Below, piece by piece: positions 1-7,770 of a stretch of 22,059 bases of DNA. The stretch comes from a virus. The translations under genes and the position numbers were made by a program. The stretch spans positions 1-22,059 of IMG/VR virus record IMGVR_UViG_3300031766_000081, one strand, 5' to 3'. The notes beneath the pieces were generated by a model. That model searched no databases and was not told the DNA's origin. It was given only the letters and a program-made list of their open reading frames with translations. Each line of letters starts with the position of its first letter. Position 1 is the first letter of the stretch.

Positions 1-506
1 TCTGTTCTTGTTTTTTCTGCAAATTCATGATGTACAATTTTGCCATTAATATGTTTTTCTATTAATGGTTTCCACCAGCCTGGATTTTCAACAATAAGGT
101 GTGCATTACGTCCGTCGGGTAAAAACTTTTTAGCAGGACTAGTTGCAATAATTAAAAATGCAATCTTTGTAAATAATTCATTCATGTGTTTTAATACATT
201 CTCTAAAAATACAGGTTCGATATGCTCTAATACGTCTGTAGAGACAAGCATATCAAATGTTCCTTCGGGTCTAGTATTAAAATTAGAATTTCCTGGATCA
301 TACCCTTGAACAGTCATATCTGGATATGCTTCTTGTAATGCTAAAGTTACTCCACCTTTACCACACCCGTAATCAATAATACTTTTTGGACTATATTTTC
401 TAATCCATTTTTCTGTTTGTTTTAGTCCTTTAGCATCACCAAATGAAGCTTTTTCATTATGCAGTTGAGCTAATTGTAATACATATTCTTCACTAATTGT
501 CTTCAT
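1..506 (-). CDS. SAM-dependent methyltransferase, 3' end cut by window edge
   Basis: Partial gene: 168 codons are visible from the ATG at 504-506 and the frame stays open to the left edge. It has a class I Rossmann methyltransferase layout: motif I IIDYGCGKGG at residues 43-52 binds S-adenosylmethionine, an acidic residue follows strand 2 (GYDPG, 68-72), and VSTDVLEHIEP (88-98) is the motif IV-like segment typical of Methyltransf_11/23 families. The later stretch FLPDGRNAHLIVENPGWW (128-145) is a pattern I associate with phage-encoded small-molecule or sugar methyltransferases. The start overlaps the end of the preceding gene by 14 nt, so it is translationally coupled to it. The substrate cannot be read from the sequence; a sugar, nucleotide or cap-like substrate is possible. 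The methyltransferase fold is confident; the role is unknown. Confidence 0.85.
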   Translation of the reverse strand, partial: MKTISEEYVLQLAQLHNEKASFGDAKGLKQTEKWIRKYSPKSIIDYGCGKGGVTLALQEAYPDMTVQGYDPGNSNFNTRPEGTFDMLVSTDVLEHIEPVFLENVLKHMNELFTKIAFLIIATSPAKKFLPDGRNAHLIVENPGWWKPLIEKHINGKIVHHEFAEKTRT

Positions 507-1227
507 TTAGTCTTTCCTCCTGCTTCCGTATTGCTAGTATACGTTTTAAATACCCTCCCGATATGGAATGATTTACTCCACTATTTAATTGGTTTTGTTT
601 TTCAGAACTTATAAGATGGCAGTGAATTTCTACAGGTTTATCAGACATTGGTACTAGTTGTAACCAAGGTAATCCAGCTGGAATTGTAAGTTCAGTATCG
701 TGTGGAATAAAGATATTATTTAAACAAGCATGTTGGTACTTGTATTCTATAAGTCCTGGAACAGTCCAGTAAGATAAAGGATTATCATGATGCCAATCTG
801 GTTTCATCCAAACCCATTGCACTCCTGTTTCTTCTACTAACGTCCACGGAGATGTAATTTTAACCTGAGCCAATCCTGGCTTATGATGTTCGAAATCACG
901 TCTATCATGTTCTATCATTTGTATATAATCAGGTACTGCATGGAAAAACTTATTGCCACCATTATCTACTTTAGCATGAAGTTCACACCAAGCAGGAAAT
1001 ATAATTCCTTCTTTAAGGATGCCATTAATTGCAGGACAAGTTTTTAATGTTGCAACAGGCATGTTGTCATAGCCAGGCATATCTGTTTCTCTATGCTGTG
1101 GTAATTTTTTCCACCAGTCTGGCAGAAACTTTCTAGCTAACATAGGCTGGTAAGCATCATACTGATCTTTCCTATCAGTATATGCATTTACTACAATAGT
1201 ATCTGTTTTCTGTTTTTTCCAAAACAT
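493..1227 (-). CDS. Conserved phage protein of unknown function (244 aa)
   Basis: I chose the ATG at 1227 (sequence MFWKKQKTD). It follows the stop of the upstream gene by one base (TAATATG) and has GGAG about 12 nt before it. An in-frame ATG at 1251 would add eight residues and overlap the upstream gene by 23 nt. The protein has LPDWWKKLP near residues 36-44, then KTCPAINGILKEGIIFPAW, then ITSPWTLVEETGVQW and a FIPHDTELTIPAG segment. I recall this order (WWKKL, CPG-like, a PxW segment, SPW, IPxGTP) from a widespread phage hypothetical family related to DUF6065-type proteins, with predicted beta-rich structure. No catalytic motif is evident. It sits in the uvsW operon between another unknown and a methyltransferase. 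Confidence 0.8.
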   Translation of the reverse strand: MFWKKQKTDTIVVNAYTDRKDQYDAYQPMLARKFLPDWWKKLPQHRETDMPGYDNMPVATLKTCPAINGILKEGIIFPAWCELHAKVDNGGNKFFHAVPDYIQMIEHDRRDFEHHKPGLAQVKITSPWTLVEETGVQWVWMKPDWHHDNPLSYWTVPGLIEYKYQHACLNNIFIPHDTELTIPAGLPWLQLVPMSDKPVEIHCHLISSEKQNQLNSGVNHSISGGYLKRILAIRKQEERLNEDN

Positions 1228-1228
1228 A

Positions 1229-1735
1229 TTATAGTAACACTCCATAATCAATCATTTCGCTTTGTCGACTAATGTCTTTAACAAAATAAGCACATAAAGG
1301 ATCGTCCCCGTCTTCAATTGGTATTGCTAATAGTTGTCCGTTTTTCATTTTAGGAAAATACCATTTCACATCATTATAAAAATTAGTTATTTTTATTTTC
1401 CCCCAATTTAAAGTATAACTTGTCAAAGGGTTAAACAAGAATGCTTCGAATCCTCGATCATTTAAACTTGTTAACGGCAATACTTCTATATCCCCTGCAC
1501 CTTCACTATCGCCAACAGCTAAACTCCAATCTACTGGCATTGTAATTTCTCTACCATCAATTTCTAATACCATTGCTGGAGAACTAAAACTTTCTAAAAA
1601 TATTAGCGGTATAAAAAAGAAATCAGCTTCCTTAGGGTTTGAATTATCTAAAACAGCAAATCGTACATCGTCTTTTAATTCTTCCGGTAAGTTATTAAGA
1701 TGGAATGTTTTGTTCTCTAGTGTTAATATTTTCAT
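1229..1735 (-). CDS. Hypothetical protein, 168 aa, uvsW operon
   Basis: The ATG at 1733-1735 directly follows the stop of the preceding gene (TAA then ATG), and the gene stops one base before the next ATG, so spacing fits a compact phage operon. It is an acidic soluble protein with no signal peptide or membrane segment. The central segment around residues 68-100 (MPVDWSLAVGDSEGAGDIEVLP, then LNDRGFEAFLFNPL) looks like a conserved beta-rich core. The C-terminal part (KWYFPKMKNGQLLAIPIEDG, DDPLCAYFVKDISRQ) is also well structured. I do not recognise a named family. Gene-like composition and the junctions make it real; function is unknown. Close linkage to the recombination helicase gives only a weak hint of a DNA-metabolism role. 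Confidence 0.75.
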   Translation of the reverse strand: MKILTLENKTFHLNNLPEELKDDVRFAVLDNSNPKEADFFFIPLIFLESFSSPAMVLEIDGREITMPVDWSLAVGDSEGAGDIEVLPLTSLNDRGFEAFLFNPLTSYTLNWGKIKITNFYNDVKWYFPKMKNGQLLAIPIEDGDDPLCAYFVKDISRQSEMIDYGVLL

Positions 1736-1960
1736 TTATTTTTTCCTTTTAGCATTGGCTAATATTTCTGCTGGTGTCTTAGTCCCAGGGTCTAGTTTTG
1801 AAAGTCTGCAACTAAGGAGTTTCTTTTTACCTTTGCTAGTTACAATTACTGGCTGTCCATACTCGTCCAGTTCTATCGCTTTAATTTTAGTAGGCACGTT
1901 ACGAAATCTTCCTACTGCAATTTCATCTCCTACTTTTACTTCTATTAAAAATGTTTTCAT
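1736..1960 (-). CDS. Small basic protein, 74 aa, directly downstream of uvsW
   Basis: The ATG at 1958-1960 lies two bases after the uvsW stop, and the gene ends immediately before the next ATG. The protein is short and Lys/Arg rich, especially at its end (EILANAKRKK). The N-terminal half (IEVKVGDEIAVGRFRNVPTKIKAIELDEYGQPVIV) has the alternating hydrophobic pattern of a small beta-barrel, such as an SH3/KOW-like fold, often used for nucleic-acid binding. That fold is my inference from pattern only. Its tight coupling to UvsW could mean a helper in the same process. No family recognised. Confidence 0.7.
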   Translation of the reverse strand: MKTFLIEVKVGDEIAVGRFRNVPTKIKAIELDEYGQPVIVTSKGKKKLLSCRLSKLDPGTKTPAEILANAKRKK

Positions 1961-1962
1961 AA

Positions 1963-3420
1963 TTAAGTCCAGTCAAGTTTCTCTATAGTAAAAGGATACT
2001 GAGCTTCTTTATAAAACTTCTTACGTTGTGTTAAATGTCGCTTTGCATACTTACATGTTGACGTAATATCCCATATTTGTACAAAGTCTTTATCTTCTGC
2101 CTTACGTACACCTCTGCCTATTGATTGTATTACCCTTACGAAAGACTTGCCCGGCTCAATAAGTACAAGATTAAATATTCTGGGAATATTAATACCGACA
2201 CTAGCAACACCGTAAGTAGCAATAAGACACTTGTTAGTAGCTTCTTTAATTTCGTCATACTGTTCCTTTCTATCAGCTAATTTTACATCACCTTTAATAA
2301 AAACTGCGTCTGGTATTTGTTCTACTAATAATTCACCTGCCTTAATACGGTCTACAAGTATTAATGTATTGCCTGAGTCCTTAATAGAGCTCATCATTTT
2401 GCCTATATGTTCTATTCGTTCTTTATGTGTAACAAGATATTTTAATTCTTCTGCATAGCTATTATGTACTTGTGTATCTATTAGCTGTACTATATTAACA
2501 TGACAGTTAGATAATACACCTTTATCTTGTAATTCTTTTGCACTTATCTTTCCTATTACAGGACCTATACTTGCTAGAATTGCCTGAAATTCAAAATCTT
2601 CTTTTGGTACAGTTCCAGTTAACCCCCATCTAAGTGGAGCATTTTTTAGATTTTGTGTTAATAATTTTTTTAATACATCGGCTTTAGCTTGATGTACTTC
2701 GTCAACAATTAATGTTTCTACGCCGTTTAAAAATTCTGCCAGTGTTACAACAGCATCATAATCTTTACTTTTCTTATCAAGTATATTCAAACTTTGCCAA
2801 GTACAAATTGTATGTGTTTTGCCAAGTTCTTTTCTATCACCAAAGTATACACCAACATCTAATCCACAGTTAATATAATCTTCTTCTGTTTGTGTAACTA
2901 AACTTTTATTAGGAACAATTACAAGTGTTCGACCAAACGGTTCACAAAGATGTGAAAGTGTTGCAGTAATAATTGTTTTACCAGCACCTGTGGCAACTTC
3001 TTGTAATGCTTGTGGAGTTTCTAAAAAGTTATTAATAACTTCAACTTGATAATCTCTTAATATAATTTTCTCGCCCTCTGCTATATGTCCTTTCGGCCAA
3101 GTTTTATGGGCCCAGTAGTTCTTATCAATTTTGTTAAATGTTAAATTATGCTTAATCCGATTGTCACTAATTTCTGCAACTTCTACTCCTGAGTCCACTA
3201 AAGTATTAACAATAATATCAAGATGGTTAACATACCCTGTGCCTCCTATACCAAAAAAGTTAATCTTACCATCCCAACGACCTAATTTATATTGCGGTAA
3301 GTATCTTGCATATGGTACTGCAAACTTTAATTTATTTGCAATCTTACGTCGGTATTCAACCGGAAGATTTTCAACCTTTACGTTAACTTCATCTTGAATT
3401 ACTATGCGACAGCTTACCAT
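1963..3420 (-). CDS. uvsW: UvsW-type RNA/DNA superfamily 2 helicase
   Basis: UvsW is the T4 ATP-dependent helicase that unwinds R-loops and branched recombination intermediates and helps switch from origin-dependent to recombination-dependent replication. The 485-aa length is close to T4 UvsW. Visible SF2 motifs in order are LRDYQ (121-125), Walker A ATGAGKT (143-149), the DEVH box at 240-243, the SAT-like GLTGT motif (about 268-272), and motif VI QSIGRGVRK near residue 430. The N-terminal ~110 residues, including RYLPQYKLGRWDGKINFFG, match the double-stranded DNA binding domain expected for UvsW. The ATG overlaps the stop of the 425-aa upstream gene (TAATG), so the two are translationally coupled and share the promoter at 4707-4735. 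Confidence 0.96.
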   Translation of the reverse strand: MVSCRIVIQDEVNVKVENLPVEYRRKIANKLKFAVPYARYLPQYKLGRWDGKINFFGIGGTGYVNHLDIIVNTLVDSGVEVAEISDNRIKHNLTFNKIDKNYWAHKTWPKGHIAEGEKIILRDYQVEVINNFLETPQALQEVATGAGKTIITATLSHLCEPFGRTLVIVPNKSLVTQTEEDYINCGLDVGVYFGDRKELGKTHTICTWQSLNILDKKSKDYDAVVTLAEFLNGVETLIVDEVHQAKADVLKKLLTQNLKNAPLRWGLTGTVPKEDFEFQAILASIGPVIGKISAKELQDKGVLSNCHVNIVQLIDTQVHNSYAEELKYLVTHKERIEHIGKMMSSIKDSGNTLILVDRIKAGELLVEQIPDAVFIKGDVKLADRKEQYDEIKEATNKCLIATYGVASVGINIPRIFNLVLIEPGKSFVRVIQSIGRGVRKAEDKDFVQIWDITSTCKYAKRHLTQRKKFYKEAQYPFTIEKLDWT

Positions 3421-4697
3421 TAAATTTTTTCTACCTTTCTGCCACTTATATCGCTAAATGGTGTTATGTCAGTATCATACTGCATGTATAAATCAGTACC
3501 TGAAATAAACCCATCTACTTTAGTATAATTTCTTTTACTACCTAAAGTAAATGCACACACAGGTCTCCACTGAGTTTTTATTAAAGGCTTAGGAACCTTA
3601 TTACTATTAATATACACTATTTTTGTCTTATTGTCAACTATATTATTTAAGTGGTTCTCTCTGATGAAATGGTTAAATTCGTTTCCTTTTGGTGAGGGAA
3701 GTCTAAACATAACACTCATTTCTTCTGATGGTATAAAATTTGTAAATCGTCTATGCAGTTCAAATAATTGATCTTGTGCTTGTTTAGTGTCAATAACTAT
3801 TAACAATGGATATCTATCTAACTCATGTATACTTGCTAATACTTGATCAAGACTCCATTTTAATTTATTAATACATATTACTGATTGCGACCTTTGTGTA
3901 ACTTTTGCTGTAAGTTCTGAACAATGTTTAAAACTTTCTAGTACAGCATTCTCGTCAATGTATTCAAGACCATATAAGAATCTTCGATCATAATATTTCC
4001 AAAGATTAGTTTGACTTGGCTCTTCTTTAATAGAATTAACACAATGTTCTAATCCTTTAGTAGGCAGATTAGCTATTTTATAATTGTATATACCCGGAAT
4101 ATAATTTTGTTTATTAGCATCAAATTCTAATAGTTGGTTATATATGTCCATAATTGGTTGTTCTATATTAAACTTCTTTTCAAAACGTTTAGCTATAGTA
4201 ACAAGTCGCATAACATACTTTTCTTCAAATGGAAAAAAATGTTGGTGCTTTTTGTAGAAATATTCTTTATCTACACTATTTTTTAAATCTTCAATATGTT
4301 TTAAAACTTTTTTATTAAAGGGAAATCTAATTACAAGCATTTTCATATCTTTATAATCTAAAAGTTTAATCCAATGCTCTTCATTAATTTTACGTAACGG
4401 ATTACGTAAACGTCCAATACATGATTTCAAATCAATTTCATGTTTATCAAATTGATCTATGTAATAATCAACTAATAATTTTTGTACAAGTGTATATTGA
4501 CGTTGCGTTAATTCTGTACCCCTAAATACTTGTTTAGCAATACTAAACATTATTTTATGGTTGTCTTCGTGTAGTTTAAAATTTTGGAGTTTAGAGAGTG
4601 TAGGGTCGTCATGGAATTTAAGTTGGCTTATTCCAGCAACTAATTCTAAGCAGTCTTCAACAGTAAGGGATTCTTTTCCGACACTTTTTCTAAACAT
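3420..4697 (-). CDS. Unknown 425-aa protein, translationally coupled to uvsW
   Basis: First gene of the uvsW transcription unit. The only plausible start is the ATG at 4695-4697; the next in-frame Met lies far inside. The stop overlaps the uvsW ATG. The N-terminal half is helical and rich in Lys/Asp. The middle (SVICINKLKWSLDQVLASI, then PLLIVIDTKQAQDQLFELH) looks like an alpha/beta core, and the C-terminal part contains NNIVDNKTKIVYINSNKVPKP and RPVCAFTLGS, followed by a beta-like tail. I could not match it to a family with known activity and see no Walker, toprim or nuclease motif. I have the impression that similar proteins precede uvsW in marine T4-like phages, but I cannot verify that here. 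A DNA-repair accessory role is inference from coupling only. No Shine-Dalgarno site fits upstream (see the promoter entry). Confidence 0.8.
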   Translation of the reverse strand: MFRKSVGKESLTVEDCLELVAGISQLKFHDDPTLSKLQNFKLHEDNHKIMFSIAKQVFRGTELTQRQYTLVQKLLVDYYIDQFDKHEIDLKSCIGRLRNPLRKINEEHWIKLLDYKDMKMLVIRFPFNKKVLKHIEDLKNSVDKEYFYKKHQHFFPFEEKYVMRLVTIAKRFEKKFNIEQPIMDIYNQLLEFDANKQNYIPGIYNYKIANLPTKGLEHCVNSIKEEPSQTNLWKYYDRRFLYGLEYIDENAVLESFKHCSELTAKVTQRSQSVICINKLKWSLDQVLASIHELDRYPLLIVIDTKQAQDQLFELHRRFTNFIPSEEMSVMFRLPSPKGNEFNHFIRENHLNNIVDNKTKIVYINSNKVPKPLIKTQWRPVCAFTLGSKRNYTKVDGFISGTDLYMQYDTDITPFSDISGRKVEKI

Positions 4698-4706
4698 AAT
4701 ATAGCT

Positions 4707-4735
4707 ATTATACTAGATTAGAGAGAAGAAGTCAA
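4707..4735 (-). promoter_or_regulatory. Consensus sigma70-type promoter for the uvsW operon
   Basis: Reading the minus strand, the -35 is TTGACT (4730-4735) and the -10 is a perfect TATAAT (4707-4712), separated by exactly 17 nt. The -35 lies inside the last codons of the upstream glycosyltransferase gene. A start site 6-8 nt below the -10 would fall near 4698-4700, essentially at the ATG at 4697, implying a leaderless or near-leaderless mRNA. This is an early-class promoter read by host RNA polymerase, by analogy with T4 early genes. Confidence 0.8.
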
Positions 4736-5572
4736 GTGTTTATGTGGTAATCCTTGTGAAATTTCTTCAATTGTCCATTCAGTATATGCTAAATCATTAA
4801 GCCATTGTTGCCTGTCAGGCATTGTTGGATTATTAATAGTTTCTAATGAATGGTTTCCAACATCCCATGCTAAACTTTCAGGCCCTATAAAAACAGGTAC
4901 GCCTCCAATAACTGCTTGGGTCGCCGGATTACTAGACCAATTTACTACTGCCCATGCATTATGGAACTCGAAGTTAAAGTCATCATATGTGTTTGGAATT
5001 TGCTGAGGTACTTCGTGTGTTACGTTTATAAAGTCTGTAAGAGCGGATTTATCTAGTGTTAATTTATTTCTAGGATGTGAACGAACAATTATAGGTCTTG
5101 CTGTATGATGTCTTATGGTTTCAATAGTAGCAAGAACCCAATCTTCCATTCTTGGCATATCACGCCACTGGTGACTTTTATTATGTTGCCCACATATAAT
5201 TATATCTCTACCACTAGTGCGCCAAGGTTGTAACTTTAAATTGAATAAGTTTGCACGTTCAGGACCATGTTCTTTAGGACCAAAATTTGCTTCCCTATTG
5301 ATTCCGTTGATTCCAACTTTCCATGTTGTACCTCGTTTGATACCACCGACTTCTAAAACTATTATCGGTTTATTCTGCTTCTGGCATATTTCCCATACGT
5401 CTTTGTTTGGAGCCATTCTCCCGTTCCACAGAATACTCCAAATAACAGATACGTCACAGTCATGATCGTTATACACAACATCGTGACCGGAAATACGACA
5501 CCCACTAGCAAAATTATCAAACACAGGTCTACTATTTTTTGCGCCATAGTCTGTCCATAAGCTAAACTTCAT
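4718..5572 (-). CDS. GT-B-like glycosyltransferase/capsule-synthesis family protein, paralogue A (284 aa)
   Basis: Last gene of the glycan cassette. Its second half has the signature shared by the three paralogues here: a hydrophobic strand (RDIIICGQHN, about 137-146), helix, RPIIVRSHPRNK, then AWAVVNWSSNPATQAVIGGVPVFIGP, and a final W-rich segment (DRQQWLNDLAYTEWT...G). The PxxVRxHP and SSNPA...GVPV blocks resemble the donor-binding domain of GT-B enzymes of the KpsC/KpsS-like capsule and lipopolysaccharide families. It therefore probably transfers a nucleotide-activated sugar in the cytoplasm. The ATG (5570-5572) overlaps the end of the preceding GT-A gene by 11 nt. Donor and acceptor are unknown. 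Fold assignment is by pattern and should be tested by structure prediction. Confidence 0.72.
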   Translation of the reverse strand: MKFSLWTDYGAKNSRPVFDNFASGCRISGHDVVYNDHDCDVSVIWSILWNGRMAPNKDVWEICQKQNKPIIVLEVGGIKRGTTWKVGINGINREANFGPKEHGPERANLFNLKLQPWRTSGRDIIICGQHNKSHQWRDMPRMEDWVLATIETIRHHTARPIIVRSHPRNKLTLDKSALTDFINVTHEVPQQIPNTYDDFNFEFHNAWAVVNWSSNPATQAVIGGVPVFIGPESLAWDVGNHSLETINNPTMPDRQQWLNDLAYTEWTIEEISQGLPHKHLTSSL

Positions 5573-6404
5573 TCCAATACTTCTCGTTTCTAGGCACTAG
5601 AAGATCTTTTTTTCTACTACTGCCTTCTGTTTTACGAACACCCTTCATATGATCAAGCCACGCTCCTAAAACAGAATTAATTAAAGGATGTCCGCCTCCT
5701 CCTGTCTTTGCTGTATTATTATAAATGTTTGCACTATAATCTAATACATTAGGATACTTTGCTTTCATTTGATTTAATATATGACCAAATACAAACGAAT
5801 CATGCCATTCATCTAATTTAAAAATACCATCTTCAGCTTCTTCATAATAACGTTCGAATTCGTCTAAAAATTGTCTGCACATTCTATCTTTAATATTTAA
5901 ACCATAAAATCCGCACTCGGGCCAGGTTTGTGATCCTATACCCCTGCCTACATAAGTTATCCATTTATCTCTTGGTAATAAATTTTTAATTTGTTCATAA
6001 CTCCAAGTGCTATGGACAAAAGTATCAGCATCGATCCATACTATCCAAGTAGCTTCAGGATCTTGACATTCTTTAAATACAGAATAAACTTTGTTAGCAA
6101 ATCTAATAGCATGCCATTTAAACTCTTTATGATGATCACGTGGACGTCTTTCAGGCCATGGACATTTGCCATTTGCTTTAGGTACATCTTTCCATTTTTC
6201 TTTAAATGCTGTTAGTTTTGTTAATTCTTTTTGATCTTTAATAGTAATTTGTTGAGGTCTAGGATTACTTGGTTGACAATCTTCAGCATAAACTATTAAT
6301 GGAATATTATTATCAACACGCTCTGCAAAGCTATTAATAAATCTTTGACCGTACTCAACTAGTCCCGGTCTATGAAATGTAGTTACAAATTTAATGTCTG
6401 ACAT
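5562..6404 (-). CDS. GT-A type glycosyltransferase with DAD motif (280 aa)
   Basis: The start ATG (6402-6404) immediately follows the stop of the upstream membrane-protein gene. The N-terminal FVTTFHRPGLVEYGQRFINSF and IPLIVYAEDC are a typical first strand and helix of a nucleotide-sugar binding Rossmann-like domain. WIVWIDADTFV (120-130) carries the DxD metal/nucleotide-binding motif at D125-A-D127. ECGFYGLN and DEWHDSFVFG follow as likely acceptor and catalytic-base segments. The C-terminal LGAWLDHMKGVRK block is one I recall from phage glycosyltransferases. It is probably a soluble inverting or retaining sugar transferase acting on a glycan made by the neighbouring genes. No membrane segment. 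The donor sugar cannot be read. Confidence 0.8.
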   Translation of the reverse strand: MSDIKFVTTFHRPGLVEYGQRFINSFAERVDNNIPLIVYAEDCQPSNPRPQQITIKDQKELTKLTAFKEKWKDVPKANGKCPWPERRPRDHHKEFKWHAIRFANKVYSVFKECQDPEATWIVWIDADTFVHSTWSYEQIKNLLPRDKWITYVGRGIGSQTWPECGFYGLNIKDRMCRQFLDEFERYYEEAEDGIFKLDEWHDSFVFGHILNQMKAKYPNVLDYSANIYNNTAKTGGGGHPLINSVLGAWLDHMKGVRKTEGSSRKKDLLVPRNEKYWNEV

Positions 6405-6662
6405 TTACCATCTCCAAGGCAACATACTAAGGCCTATTAAGTTTAATACAAATTCTACTACAACAACAAATACTAAACCACCACCTATTTGCCATGCCCA
6501 CCATTTCCATCCTGTAAGGCTCCGCGACCATTGTGCAAGTTTACTGTTATGTGCTTTATCATATGCACCAGTTTTATTACCAATTTTTTCTGCCCAGTAA
6601 TTACCATCTAATATATTCTTTAACATTATAAATGGCCACATTAGAATTTTTAATATTTTCAT
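6405..6662 (-). CDS. Small membrane protein in glycan cassette (85 aa)
   Basis: The ATG (6660-6662) overlaps the stop of the zinc-ribbon gene (TAATG) and the stop abuts the next ATG, so it is clearly part of the operon. The C-terminal third, WWAWQIGGGLVFVVVVEFVL followed by NLIGLSML, forms one strong transmembrane segment. The N-terminal part (MKILKILMWPFIMLKNIL) is amphipathic or membrane-associated. The middle is polar and basic. It could anchor cassette enzymes at the inner membrane or contribute to holin-like or envelope functions; the position argues for the former, but this is inference. No family recognised. Confidence 0.72.
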   Translation of the reverse strand: MKILKILMWPFIMLKNILDGNYWAEKIGNKTGAYDKAHNSKLAQWSRSLTGWKWWAWQIGGGLVFVVVVEFVLNLIGLSMLPWRW

Positions 6663-6844
6663 TACTCTTGACCTTCATCTTTATTCTGTGTATATTTTAA
6701 AGCAGTTTTGCCTTTGTTCCGTTTTCCTTGATGGAATACATTTGTTCTTTGCCATGCCATAGCCATTCTAGGGTTACACTTACATTGGTATCTAAATACA
6801 GCATCGCACTTTCTACAAAACCTCGAATTAACTCTACCATCCAT
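6662..6844 (-). CDS. Tiny zinc-ribbon-like protein (60 aa)
   Basis: I place the start at the ATG 6842-6844, which overlaps the stop of the preceding gene (TAATG) and has GAGGAA nine bases upstream. Longer in-frame starts would run deep into that gene. The protein has four cysteines, C10, C13, C21 and C23, in CRKCDAVFRYQCKC, suggestive of a small zinc-binding knuckle. The second pair is CxC, not the usual CxxC, so zinc binding is a guess. The rest is basic (HQGKRNKGKTALKY), consistent with nucleic-acid binding. It lies inside the glycan cassette with no obvious link to sugars. Confidence 0.65.
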   Translation of the reverse strand: MDGRVNSRFCRKCDAVFRYQCKCNPRMAMAWQRTNVFHQGKRNKGKTALKYTQNKDEGQE

Positions 6845-7770
6845 TATATAAAATTCCTCATGTGTTGCCATGCTTCTCCAGTAAGTAAATCTCTGAAGCT
6901 CCAGTGGCATTGTGCTATGTTATTAATCCATTGTTCTCTATCTTTTTTCTGTAGGTTGTTTATGTCAGCTAAGTTAGTATGACATACTTCTGATACTTGA
7001 CTTGCACTAGGATCTTCCACTATTACTGGAACTCCTTCAATTACACTTGCTACAGCCGGACTACTATTATAAACTATTGTAACCATACTTTTTGCTAAGT
7101 CGTGTTCTATACGAGGTTCAAAACTAATACGTACATTAGGTCCGTGAATTTGTTTTGTATATTCAGGAGCCTTTTTATCGCCCGGGTGCGGTCTAACTAT
7201 AATAGGTCGTTGACTGTATTGTCTAATATCTGCTATTTTACTATTAGCCCACTGAACAACATCTTTACCTTTCATTGACCAACCACCATTACGTTGTAAG
7301 CATAACAGAATACATTCGCGTTCATTTATTGACCACGGTTGTAAAGTAACACCTAGGTCTCTTTGAATTTTACGCCACTGACTATCTGTTGAATTACTAT
7401 TACAATAATTCCCAGTATCATTAAAAACGCCATTAAGACTATATCGTAAATAATGATGTGGTTCGTTAGTTACTGCTTTATATAAAAATAAATTACTATC
7501 TGCTGTTATAAATGCTTTATTTCTTGTATTATTTGATATTCCTCTTCTAAGTTGTATATGTGGAACATGGGCACTTCCTTCATGTATAAAGCCTTGCATC
7601 ATCGCAACATCACATTGTAACAATTCAAACCCATCATAAACTAGACCATTATCACCGCATTCTCTTACTCCTGCAATAAAGTTACGTATAATTTGCTCTT
7701 TATGATTATGCTTTAAAGGTTTAGTTCTAGTCCCTGGTGGGATAACTTTTGTGTAACCAACTACTCTCAT
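6844..7770 (-). CDS. GT-B-like glycosyltransferase family protein, paralogue B (308 aa)
   Basis: The ATG 7768-7770 overlaps the stop of paralogue C by four bases (ATGA). The C-terminal half repeats the cassette signature: ECILLCLQRNGGWSM, then RPIIVRPHPGDKK, then MVTIVYNSSPAVASVIEGVPVIVEDP, then REQWINNIAQCHWSFRDLLTGEAW. It matches paralogue A over this whole stretch with the same order and spacing, including the closing tryptophan-rich block. The first half (VGYTKVIPPGTRTK, QCDVAMMQGFIHEG, HVPHIQLRR) differs, as expected if the N-terminal domain sets acceptor choice. I take it to be a cytoplasmic sugar transferase of a KpsC/KpsS-like GT-B fold; the substrate is unknown. Confidence 0.72.
   Translation of the reverse strand: MRVVGYTKVIPPGTRTKPLKHNHKEQIIRNFIAGVRECGDNGLVYDGFELLQCDVAMMQGFIHEGSAHVPHIQLRRGISNNTRNKAFITADSNLFLYKAVTNEPHHYLRYSLNGVFNDTGNYCNSNSTDSQWRKIQRDLGVTLQPWSINERECILLCLQRNGGWSMKGKDVVQWANSKIADIRQYSQRPIIVRPHPGDKKAPEYTKQIHGPNVRISFEPRIEHDLAKSMVTIVYNSSPAVASVIEGVPVIVEDPSASQVSEVCHTNLADINNLQKKDREQWINNIAQCHWSFRDLLTGEAWQHMRNFI

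Noticed and set aside
1966-1979. TTGACT near the end of uvsW as a possible -35 element
   Set aside because: No -10-like hexamer occurs 16-18 nt downstream; the hexamer comes from Leu-Asp-Trp-Thr codons at the end of UvsW.
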